Positions 10,301 to 20,099 of a DNA stretch of 64,000 nucleotides are shown here, in pieces. A model generated the notes under the pieces. The model ran no database searches. It worked only from the letters and a program-made list of their open reading frames with translations, and had not been told where the DNA came from. The translations under genes and the position numbers were made by a program. The stretch's first letter is position 1; each line of letters opens with the position of its first letter. This DNA comes from Copromyces sp. CBS 386.78 (taxonomy: Eukaryota; Ascomycota; Sordariomycetes; Sordariales; Sordariaceae): NCBI GenBank assembly GCA_030685235.1, contig MU839176.1, forward strand, positions 62,001-126,000, in the 5' to 3' direction.

Positions 10301-10978
10301 ATAAATTATAGCGATTATAATTTCAGTAATATATTTATTTAAAAGAAAGACGGTTAGAAAACCGCCGTCGTTTATTATTTATAAAAATTAATATTCGCCG
10401 AACGTAATTACTTTATTTATAATAAAGAGATGTTAGCCGTTATTAAATATATAGAAGAATAGTCGGCCGAATTTCGTAATTATAAGAAATTTGTAATAAT
10501 AACGGATCATTATAATTTCGAATATTTTATAGAGAGGCGTTAATCCTTTAAATATTAGGTATAGTAGGCCGAATTTTTCTCCTATTTTAATTTCGAAATC
10601 CTTTATTGCCTAGGTAAGTTCGCCATAGTTTTAAACGCTTTATTTTATTAGGATTAGAATAAATTTAATAATATAAACGCCGAAGTAAAGGATATATAGT
10701 TTATCCTTAAAGCTATTTTTAAAAATTACGTTCGTATAGCGCCTACTATTACTATAGGAGGGGGCGTAAAAGTATTTGAAAATCCGGATTTATAGTAGTT
10801 CTACAATAAATTCTCCTAAGAAGATGAAGTTTACTAAATAATCTATTAAATAATTATTAATAAAGATAGGACCTTTTTAATATTAGTATAGGGTTTAAAA
10901 ATATAGTTCGGCGAATATACGATTAATAGGCTAAATAAACTTTATTATAGAGGGTACGTCTAAATTTCCGGCGCCTCT
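7400..10978 (+). pseudogene. Gypsy-1 gag, protease, reverse transcriptase and RNase H (RIP-inactivated)
   Basis: Plus-strand remnants. The open stretch 9443-9652 gives a clear Ty3/Gypsy RT segment: KGFIYINNSF, then SSLRFYYNYR where the family has SLRFCVDYR, then YYFLLLIKE where it has RYPLPLIKE. The catalytic YIDDIL box is seen as YINNIL at about 9851-9870; Asp to Asn is what G-to-A RIP would produce. RNase H-like sequence runs from about 10270 to 10700. The gag region (about 7400-8700) is heavily mutated and recognised only by position. The frame stops at the ATAAT target site of Gypsy-2 (10979-10983) and resumes at 16310 with integrase. Many TAA/TAG stops; no product expected. Confidence 0.85.
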
Positions 10979-10983
10979 ATAAT

Positions 10984-11194
10984 TGTAACGGGGATAGCAC
11001 GGTTGACACGGGTGCTAGTCGTATAGCTTAATTGAAGTTCTATAAAGAGGAGAAAAGTCTATTTAAAAGGGATCCACCGGAGGTACGAGGTTTTAAGGGG
11101 GGCTACGCGAATATAGCTACAGAAATAACTACGGCGTAATAACTCTAATCGCGAAGACTAAAGTACTATAACTCTGGGCCTTAGCCCTATAATA
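10984..11194 (-). repeat. Gypsy-2 3' LTR (211 bp)
   Basis: In plus-strand orientation it begins TGTAACGGGGATAGCACGG and ends GCCCTATAATA. It is less RIP-damaged at its outer end than the other LTR of this element. Confidence 0.94.
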
Positions 11195-11581
11195 TAACCC
11201 TCCTCCTTCCCTCTCCCGCTCCCCCTCCTACCTTACTATTTTATTATAGCCGTAATATATTTACTTTCTATTTTTTTACTACCCGAAAACTTATTAAATA
11301 ACGACTACTCCTACCTATAAATTATAAATAAGCTAAGTAGCCGTACGTACAACCGTACTTACGAAACTTATTTATAAAAACCCCCTTCCCTTCCTAATTT
11401 TTCCCCTTTCCCTTTTTCCTCCTTTTTTTGTCGTTTTAATCGCTAAAATAAATACCATTCCTTAATCCTTTTAATTATTTATAAATATTTACACGTATAA
11501 ATACTTTACTTTACTTTTCCCGAATCTAAATTCTCCCCCTTCCTTAGCGTATATTCCTCCCTCTCGCTATATTTACCCTAA
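11195..11581 (+). promoter_or_regulatory. Pyrimidine-rich segment upstream of the antisense extra frame of Gypsy-2
   Basis: Strong C/T bias on the plus strand, with runs such as CCCTCCTCCTTCCCTCTCCC (the complement of the polypurine tract) and further CT-rich blocks near 11385-11430. Pyrimidine-rich leaders precede many fungal transcription starts, so this could serve the plus-strand frame that follows. That role is inference; the first part is certainly the polypurine tract of the element. Confidence 0.35.
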
Positions 11582-12379
11582 TTTCCCCTACGCCCTTTTC
11601 CGCTTACCTTTACTAATTGCAATTATAATAATAGTACCGCCGCTACTCCTAATATTATTATTATTCTTAATATTACTAAAATTCCTAGGAAATTTATTAA
11701 AAAATATTACGGACTAATAAATACTCTTCATCGTTTTTTACCTTAATTATTTATTAACTAATTATATTTTTTTATAAAATAAATACGAACCCTCTATAGT
11801 CCCTTATATTTTATATTTTAATATTAAATATAATTATATTACTAAGCTTAATATTACTTTATACTTCTTTTATTATAATAATAATAAAAAATATAATTAT
11901 ACTTCCCCTTTTATTTAATAATTCGCCGCTATTTAAAAAACGGCGGCACTTAAATAAGAAGAGAAAATACATATTTATATATACCGGAATCTCGCTATTT
12001 AACGTAATATAACTAAACTCCTAAAGGACTAAGTTATCGACTAATAAATTTTATCCTCCAATTTAAATTTACTAAATAAATAAAGTTAATAATAATTAAA
12101 TATAAATATAATTAATTATTAAATTTCCCCAACCCTAAAGTCGCCACTACTCTTACTACTTCGGCCTATATTACTACTCCTACCGCTACCCCCACTTCCG
12201 CCTATACGCCGCTCCTTAACTATATTACCCCTTCTTATATTCGCTCCGCCACCCGCTTCGCTATTAGGCCTACTACTAATAATATTATTAAATTAATCGC
12301 TTATTTAAAAAACTACGAACAGAAGATTTTAGAATTAGAGGCCGAAAGTCGTCGCCCTTATAAAACCCCGAAGAAATAA
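11582..12379 (+). pseudogene. Extra frame antisense to pol in Gypsy-2 (about 265 codons), unrecognised
   Basis: On the strand opposite to pol, one frame runs about 265 codons with only TAA/TAG stops at positions where Gln or Trp would fit. It contains FIKKYYGLINTLHRFLP, a Thr/Ala/Pro-rich middle (VATTLTTSAYITTPTATPTS), and a charged C-terminus (YLKNYEQKILELEAESRR) likely to form a short coiled coil, ending YKTPKK and a TAA at 12377-12379. The same protein in the same frame is found in Gypsy-1 on the minus strand (17773-18570), with substitutions but no frameshift in the part compared. That conservation argues for a real gene in the ancestral element. No family was recognised. The true start codon is unclear. 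Confidence 0.6.
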
Positions 12380-12399
12380 TAATTTTAAAATTTAAAACA

Positions 12400-15300
12400 A
12401 AAATTTTTAATAATTTATTTCACTTATTAATCCTATTTCATCGCTATTACCGGCATTATTATTTCGTATATTCGGTAATATAATAATCCGCTAACTTATT
12501 ATTAATATTTACTAAGCTATATTCTACTTCGAAATAATTTAAAGCGGCTATATTAACGAATTCTTTTAAAAGCTCCTATATTTATTAAACTTATCCTTCC
12601 CAACTAATTAAGAATATCCTATAACCTTTAATAATTTTTATACAAAAGATTTCCTTTATTATATATTCCTTTTTACTATTAATTATAATAACCGGCGGCT
12701 AAAAATTAATAATAACCTACCTTAATAGCGGATTATCTTTAATTCTTCTAAATAAATTAATATAGAATTTATTAAATACCCTCGAAGAAAGGTTAGAAAA
12801 CTCTACTATAAATAGATTAAAAATTCGTAATACCATATATTTAATATAGACCCAATCGAACTTTTTCTTTAAGCACACTATAAAATTTTTTTTAAAATTA
12901 AACTAAACCTTATTTCCTATTTTAAAAACTTCTACGGGTTCCCTCTTACAATTAATAAAACATTCTTATTTTTAAACGGATATAGCTATTATTACTTAAT
13001 ACAAATCTATAATTTATTATAGCGTAGAAACGAAATCGCTAACCCTCGCCTACAGATCTTTAAATTCTATTTCTATAAAGGGTATTACGAAAGCTATTAA
13101 TAATTGTGGGTAATAGCCGTAAGTAGCGAAAAAGGGAGATATTCCGATTATAATACTAATCCGGCTATTAATTACCAATTAGGCGGCCGGATACTAACAA
13201 TTCTAATCGTTCTAAACGTAATTAATAAAAACTTTTAAAAATATTTAAACCTCTTAATTTATCCTTTTAGAACCGCCGTCTATTTATAAGTAGAAAATAG
13301 TATTTAATAGTTATTCAATTCCTAAAAAGTTATAAAAACGCTTTTAAAAACAGTTAATCTAATTCGTACTTCTATTATTAATAATAAAATATAGCTAGCC
13401 GTAATATTTTATAAAATAATAGAAAAATACTTCTACAACTATTTTTACTTCTATAAATAGGATAAGTTCGAAGATTACCGTTTTACTAAACCTATTTTTA
13501 ATAATAAAAAAGTTAATATAGCCTCCTACAAAGGGGAAATTAATAATAAAATCTATTTAAATTTCTCTAAAAAACTAATTAAAAATAAAGAAAGGTTTTA
13601 ACAACCCTTTTTTCTAATTTCTCTAATATTTTACTTTACTATACATATTATAATTAACTAAGAACTAACGGATATATATACCTATTAACGGCTAATAGAA
13701 ATCTCTATTTATAATATAAATAGTACCTTCTCTTCTAAGGTAGCCTAAAGCCTTCGAATTATAAATTTCTTAAATAACGTAAATATAAAGAACGTTCTTT
13801 TCTAAATCTTCTAAGGATATATAGAAAATAGCCGCTTCTATAATTACGAAAGTGCTAGGAATTTAAATACGCCTTCTATAATAGAATTTACCTAGCCTAT
13901 TAATTATACATTCGCTAAACTATACTTTTAAACCCTACACTAATATTAGGAAGGTCCTATCTTCGTTAATAATTATTTAACAGACTATTTAATAAACTTT
14001 ATCTTCTTAAGAGAATTTATTGTAGAACTATTATAAATCCGGATTTTTAAATACCTTTACGCCCCCCCCTACGGTAATAGTAGGCGCTATACGAATATAA
14101 TTTTTAAAGGCGGCCTTAAAAATAAATTATATATCCTTCGCCTCAGCATTTATACTATTAAATTTATCCTAATTCCAACGAAATAGAACGTTTAAAATTA
14201 CGGCGAACTTACCCGGGCGGTAAAAAATCTCGAAATTAAAATAGGAGAGAAATTCGGCCTATTATACTTAATATTTAAAGAATTAACGCCTTTCTATAAA
14301 GTATTTAAAATTATAATAATCTATTACTACTATAAATTTCTCGCAATTACGAAATTCGGCCGACTATTCTTCTATATACTTAATAATAACCAATATTTCT
14401 TTATTATAAATAAAGTAATTACGTTCGGCGGGTATTAATTTCTACAAATAATAAGCAATAGCAGTTTTCTAACCGTCTCTCTCCTAAATAAATACGTTAC
14501 TAAAATTTTAACCGCTATAATTTATTTTAAAAAAAGTAAAGAAATTTAAATTCTATTAAATAAAGATAAGAATTTTTATAAATAATTATTTCAATTTTTT
14601 AAAAGTTTTATTATACTCTTTAATCTATTCGAAAGGGACCCCTTTACTTATAAGCGCGGTTAATAGTCCTACTATAGAAGAGAAAACTTTAATAAATATC
14701 TAATAATAATTAATAAACTTTAAGAAATTCCTTACCCCTTTTTAAAATATAAATACTTCCTATTTAACGATTATTCTAATCTTCTTTAAATCTACTTAAA
14801 TACCGACCCTTATAACTATAATAAAATTAAAATATTTAATATTCTTAATAGTAAATTTATATTTCTTTAAATCGAAATAAAGACCTATAATTACTATACG
14901 CTCTACAACTTTACATACTTTAATTATATAATTAACCTTCGAATTAAATAAGAAAATTAATATATCGTTTATATAGGCGGAAGCAAACTCGTCGAAATAA
15001 TTACTTAAAATACTATTAATATACTATTAAAACGTTATAAATATATTATATAGCCTAAATAATATTATTATCTATTCGAATAACTTATAATAATATTTAA
15101 ACGCCGTTTTACCTTCTTCGCCCTTTATTATACGGATCTTATAAAAAGCTTATACTACATCTATTTTAATAAATTACTTTACTTTAATAATAATTTTAAA
15201 TTTTTTTTTAATTAACGGTAAGGGGTAATAGTCTACTCTAATAATAGCGTTAAAAATTCTATAATTATAATAAAAGTAAAGACTACTACTAGGCTTTTTA

Positions 15301-16060
15301 ATAAAAAATATTAATACAGCCGTAGGGGAATTATTAGTACAAATAAACCCCTTATTTATAAAATCTCTAATTATCTTCTTTAATATTAAGAATTCCTTTC
15401 GAAATATATTATAAAAATAATTTATAAATAGCGGGAACTCTTAACCGGTTTTATCCTTTTTAATTTTAATTTTATAATTAATATTTAAACGATAAAGGTT
15501 AAATTTATTAGTTTTAAATTATTTTTAAATAAATAAAAAATTATAGAATTCTATAGGGATACATTTTTATAATTCCTCTTCTAATAAATTAATTTTCAGT
15601 TTAAAAGCTTTTTCGATATTTCGTAGGCTAACCGAAAATATTATTAATTCTATAGCTCTCCGGCTATTCCGTTTCCGGATTCGATTTATAATAATTATAA
15701 ATATAATTACTATATAATAAACGGCCTCTCTAATTTCCCTCTCTTTAGGGGATAAGCCCTTCGGCTTTTTATTCGGTATTAATTAGGGTATTCAGGCTAA
15801 TAATAATTATTATAGGGTACTACATACCCTAAAAAGCGGAATTAATTATAATTTTAACAGCGGTAAAGAATTTATTATTAATAAAGATTTCTATAACAAA
15901 GGCTCTTTTATTTACGAAAATGCGGAGGCGCTTATTTTCGAAATATTTAGCTTTTATAATAACAGTATTCTATTATTCGATAATAATAATATTAGCAGTT
16001 GTAACGAAATCGATGGGTAGCTTTTCTACGTTTAATTATACCGGCGGCGCTAGTCTATTT
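12400..16060 (-). pseudogene. Gypsy-2 gag-pol (RIP-inactivated, gag/protease largely deleted)
   Basis: Minus-strand counterpart of Gypsy-1: leader and gag remnant about 15790-16090, RT about 14900-15430 (the complement at 15160-15200 matches Gypsy-1 at about 9615-9675), RNase H about 14330-14790, integrase about 12800-13730, chromodomain about 12400-12630. Near 15760-15775 sequence equivalent to Gypsy-1 position ~7655 is joined directly to sequence equivalent to ~9065, showing an internal deletion of about 1.4 kb. All frames carry RIP-type stops. Confidence 0.82.
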
Positions 16061-16093
16061 TATTCTATTAGGTCTATTATTAATAGAACCTAA

Positions 16094-16304
16094 TATAATA
16101 GGGATAGTACGGTTAATACGGGTACTAATTATATAGTTTAATTAAGGTTCTATAAAAAGGAGAAAAATCTATTTAAGAGGGATCTACCGGAAGTGCGAAA
16201 TTTTAAAGGGGGCTGCGCGAATATAGCTACAGAGATAGCTACGGCGTAATAGCTTTGGTCGCGAAGACTAGAGCGCTACAGCTCCGGGCCTTAGCCCTAT
16301 AATA
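16094..16304 (-). repeat. Gypsy-2 5' LTR (211 bp)
   Basis: Same length and boundaries as the partner at 10984. Its outermost TGTAACGGGG is changed to TATAATAGGG by two C/G-to-T/A events, a compact example of RIP at the LTR edge. Confidence 0.94.
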
Positions 16305-16309
16305 ATAAT

Positions 16310-17700
16310 TATAAAAGTAGCTACTCTCTATATATCCTTAGAAAATTTAGAGAGGAATATTCTTTATATTTATATTATTTAAGAAATTTACAATTCGAAG
16401 GCTTTAAGCTACCTTAGAAGAAAGGGTACTATTTATATTATAAATAAAGATTTCTATTAGCCGTTAATAAATATATATATCCGTCGGTTTTTAATTAATT
16501 ACAATATATACAGTAAAGTGAAATATTAAAGAGATTAGAAAAAGGGGTTATTAAAACCCTTCCCTATCCTTAACCAATTCTTTAGAGAAATTTAAATGGA
16601 TTTTATTACCGATTTCCCTTTTGTAAGAGGTTGTATTAGCCTTTTTATTATTAAAAATAGGTTTAGTAAAATAGTAATTTTCGAATTTATCCTATTTATA
16701 GAAGTAGAAGTAATCGTAGAAGCGTTTTTCCATTATTTTATAAAATATTACAGCTAACCGTACTTTATTATTAGTAATAAAGGTACAAATTGGATAAACT
16801 ATTTTTAAAAGCGTTTTTATAACTTTTTAGGAATTAAATAATTATTAAGTACCGCCTTCTATTTATAAATAGACGGCGGCCTCGAAAGGATAAATTAAAA
16901 GATCTAAATTTTCTTAAGAATTTTTATTAATTATATTTAGCACGATTAGGATTATTAATATTTAACCGCCTAATTAACAATTAATAACCGGATTAATACC
17001 GCGATTAGAATATCTCCCTTCTTCGCCACTTACAATTATTACCTATAATTATTAATAATTTTCGTAATACCCCCTACGGAAATAGAATTTAAAGACCCGT
17101 AGGCGAAGGCTAGCAATTTCGTTTCTACATTATAGTAAATTATAGATCTATATTAAGCGATAATAGCCGTATCCATTTAAGAGTAGGAATATTTTACTAA
17201 TTATAAAAGGGAACTTATAGAAATTTTTAAGGTAGGAGATAAGGTTTAATTTAATTTTAAAAATTTCTTTATAGTACGCCTAAAGAAAAAGTTCGATTGG
17301 GTTTATATTAAATATACAATATTACGAATCCTTAATCTATTTCTAGTAGAATTCTCCGACCTTTCTTCGAAGGTATTCGATAAATTTTATATTAATTTAC
17401 TTAGAAGAGTTAAAAATAACCCGTTATTAGGGTAAATTATTACCGATTTCTAGCCGCCGGCTATTATAATCGATAGTAAAAAGGAATATATAATAAAGGA
17501 AATCCTTTACGTAGAGATTATTAAAGGTCGTAGGATATTTTTAGTTAATTGGGAAAATTAAATTTAGTAAATATAGGAACCCTTAAAAGAATTCGTTAAT
17601 ATAACCGCTTTAAATTATTTTAAAGTAGAATATAGCTTAATAAATATTAATAATAAATTAATAAATTACTATATTACAGAATATATAAAGTAATAACGCC
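16310..17700 (+). pseudogene. Gypsy-1 integrase and chromodomain (continuation after Gypsy-2)
   Basis: Resumes directly after the second ATAAT duplication. The integrase core is visible from about 16595 (MDFITDLPFVRG, the first catalytic Asp block), followed by SNKGTNW where the family has SDRGTQF, with a RIP-type Asp to Asn. A chromodomain-like segment lies near 17490-17690 (VEIIKGRRIFLVNWEN). The domain order confirms a chromovirus. Stops are RIP-type. Confidence 0.85.
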
Positions 17701-17772
17701 GGTAATAGTAACGAAATAAGGTTAGTAGGCGAAATAAATTACTAAGAACTTCTATTTTAAATTTTAAAATTA

Positions 17773-18570
17773 TTATTTCTTCAGGGTTTTACGAAAGCAA
17801 CGACTTTCGGCTTCTAATTTTAAAATTTTCCGTTCGTAGTCCTTTAAATAAATAATTAATTTAATAATATTATTAGCGGTAGGCCTAGCGGCGAGGCGGG
17901 TAGTAGGGCGAGCGGTAGGGTAAGAGGGGGTAATACAATTAGAGAACGGCGTACGGGCGGAAGCGGGGGTAGCGGCGGGAGTAGTAGTATAAGCTAAGGT
18001 GGCAGGAACAGCGACCTTAGGGTTAAGGAAATTTAATAACTAATTATATTTATATTTAATTATTATTAATTTTATTTATTTAGTAAATTAGAAATAAGGG
18101 ATAAAATTTATTAGTCGATAACCTAGTCCTTTAAAAGTTTAATTATATTATATTAAATAGTGAGATTCCGGCGTATATAAATACGCGTTTTCCCCTCTTA
18201 TTTAGGTTCCGCTACCTATTAAGCGGCGGCGAATTATTAAGTAAAGGGGGAAGCGCGGTTATATCTCTTATTATTATTATAGTAGGAAAGGTATAAAGCG
18301 ATATTAGGCTTAGTAATATAATTATATTTAGTATTGAAGTACGAAATATAAGGGATTGTAGAGGGTTCGTATTTATTTTATAAAAAAAAAAATATAATCG
18401 GTTAGCGAACGGTTAGGGCAGGAGATAATAATAAGTATTTATTAGTCCGTAATATTTTTTAATAAGTTTTTTAGGAGTTTCAACGGCATTAGGAATAATA
18501 GTAGTACCGTTACTACGGCTACAACTAGTAGGGGTAAGCGGGGAAGGGCGTAAAGGAGATTAGGGCGAAT
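17773..18570 (-). pseudogene. Extra frame antisense to pol in Gypsy-1, homologous to 11582-12379
   Basis: Minus-strand frame ending at a TAA (complement at 17773-17775). It encodes LIKKYYGLINT, a Thr/Ala/Pro-rich middle (TTTPAATPASA) and NNIIKLIIYLKDYERKIL followed by LEAESR near the C-terminus. This matches the Gypsy-2 frame residue by residue in these blocks. It is less RIP-damaged than the Gypsy-2 copy. Pyrimidine-rich sequence precedes it (18570-18944 on the minus strand). Function unknown; gag-like, regulatory or captured host sequence are all possible. Confidence 0.6.
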
Positions 18571-18913
18571 GTAGTAAGAGGGAGGGATACGCGTTAGGGA
18601 GAGGGGAAAATTTAAATTCGGAGGAGGTAAGGCGGGGCATTTATATATATAAATATTCGTAAATAATTAAGGGGATTGGGGAATAATATTTACTTTAGTA
18701 ATTGAGCGGCGGATAAAGAAGGGAGGAAAAAGGGAGAGGGGAAGAAGCTGGGGAGGAAGGGGGTTTTTATAAATAGATTTCCTAAGTATAATTGTACGTA
18801 CGGCTGCCTATTCTATTAGAAGCTTACGGGTAAGAGCGATTATTATTTAATAAGTGTTTTAATTAGTAAAAAAATAGAAGGTAGGTATTATACGGTTGCA
18901 ATAGGATAGTAGG

Positions 18914-18944
18914 GTAGGAAGGGGAGAGGGAAGGAGGGGGGTAA
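18914..18944 (+). other. Gypsy-1 polypurine tract
   Basis: GGTAGGAAGGGGAGAGGGAA followed by GGAGGGGGGTAA abuts the 3' LTR. This is the expected primer for plus-strand DNA synthesis and fixes the orientation. Confidence 0.85.
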
Positions 18945-19155
18945 TATTATAGGGCTAAGGCCTGGAATTAGAGCGTTCTAATCTTTACAATTAGAGTTAT
19001 TACACCGTAGCTATTTCCGTAGTTGTATTTGCGTAGCCCCCTTTAAAACCTCGCACCTCTGGTGGATCCGCCTTAGATAAACTTTTCTCCTCTTTATAGA
19101 ACTTTAATTAAATTATACGACTAGCACCCGTATCAATTGTGCTGTCCCCGTTATA
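18945..19155 (+). repeat. Gypsy-1 3' LTR (211 bp)
   Basis: Begins TATTATAGGGCTAAGG (RIP-altered TGTTATAGGG) and ends CCCCGTTATA, followed by the CTAAG target duplication at 19156-19160. Confidence 0.95.
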
Positions 19156-19160
19156 CTAAG

Positions 19161-19310
19161 TCCCGCTACGGAACCGAAATCAACCTCTTTTTTATCCTAG
19201 TTCGAGCATTCCGTCGACTATTCGAACCCCTACAGCAATACCAGTTAGTTGTCCTATTGTCTACAAGTACGAGTGGCTACTATTGTAAAATAAAACCTAT
19301 TATAGATTGA
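19161..19310 (+). pseudogene. Host coding remnant, downstream half (continues 6874-7116)
   Basis: Continues the frame of 6874-7116 in phase across the Gypsy-1 target site for 49 codons (SRYGTEINLFF, then VRAFRRLFEPLQQYQL) to a TGA at 19308-19310. Just downstream, the block ATAAAACCTATTATAG occurs twice (about 19290 and 19324), a short local duplication. Family not recognised. Confidence 0.4.
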
Positions 19311-19605
19311 ACCCCATTGTAGGATAAAACCTATTATAGGCTAAAACTTACTTGGACTACAACGGCGCACTCGCTACAAATATACCGGTCGAAGTTGATA
19401 TTTGGATAGTACGTTATACCGTTATAAGTAGCTATAGCCGGGTATACAAGCCCAAGTTAGTCTTTAAAAAATAAGGGTATAATGTTAGCGGTAGCGGCGA
19501 ACGGGAGGTTAGTGATCCCTTCGAAGGAGATTATCACGTCGCCTTGGTATATGGCGAAGTTCTAGGCGATGGGGAGGCTAAGATTAAGGCATCAGAAGAG
19601 TATGA

Positions 19606-19837
19606 TATTACGGGTAGAGGGCGAGAGGTTGAGTGTAAATGTAGATATGCGTAATTGTACGAGGAGAGGAAAGGAAGAGAAGTGTAGAGGTGCGCTCGGG
19701 AGATAGGCCTTTATAGGACTCGAGCTATAAATTAGTAGGTCTATAGCGGGAGGCTGCAGCCAATTAACCGAGATGGTAATAATAGTTTTAAAGAGCTATT
19801 ATTACTAATATATATAATATAGGCTAACCTTATAATA
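19606..19837 (-). repeat. Gypsy-3 3' LTR (232 bp)
   Basis: Plus-strand start TATTACGGGTAGAGGGCG, end CTAACCTTATAATA. Contains a less mutated centre (GAGGAGAGGAAAGGAAGAGA). Confidence 0.95.
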
Positions 19838-20099
19838 TTACCCCTACTTAAAAAAAGTTATATAATTAATTAAAATTATATGAAATAATAGATAACCTTA
19901 TTAAACGTTTAGTCTAATTATAAAAAACTTTTATAGCCGCTAATCGTAACGACTTCTTCCTCCCTTTGTACTTCGCTAGTAAAATTTCCGCTTCTATAGC
20001 CGGCTCCTCCGTCTCTTTTAACGCCCTCCTTCGCTTCCGCTCCGCCGCTAATTAATTTAGGGGTATTAGAACTTCTAGGTATGTTTGGTAAAATTGTTG

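Larger units (their letters stand above)
10984..16304 (-). mobile_element. Gypsy-2: second copy of the same family, inserted inverted in Gypsy-1
   Basis: LTRs of 211 bp at 10984-11194 and 16094-16304, in direct orientation to each other and opposite to those of Gypsy-1. Target duplication ATAAT at 10979-10983 and 16305-16309. A pyrimidine tract at 11197-11225 is the complement of the polypurine tract, which fixes minus orientation. Total 5321 bp, about 1.4 kb shorter than Gypsy-1 because gag/protease sequence is missing near 15770. Confidence 0.96.
7117..19155 (+). mobile_element. Gypsy-1: Ty3/Gypsy chromovirus, full length but split by Gypsy-2
   Basis: Two 211-bp LTRs (7117-7327 and 18945-19155) flanked by CTAAG target duplications (7112-7116 and 19156-19160). 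A purine-rich tract lies just before the right LTR, fixing plus orientation. Internal order: gag, protease, reverse transcriptase, RNase H, [Gypsy-2 insertion], integrase, chromodomain, then an antisense extra frame. Without the 5321-bp insertion and its 5-bp duplication the element is about 6.7 kb. All frames are broken by RIP-type stops. Confidence 0.96.
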
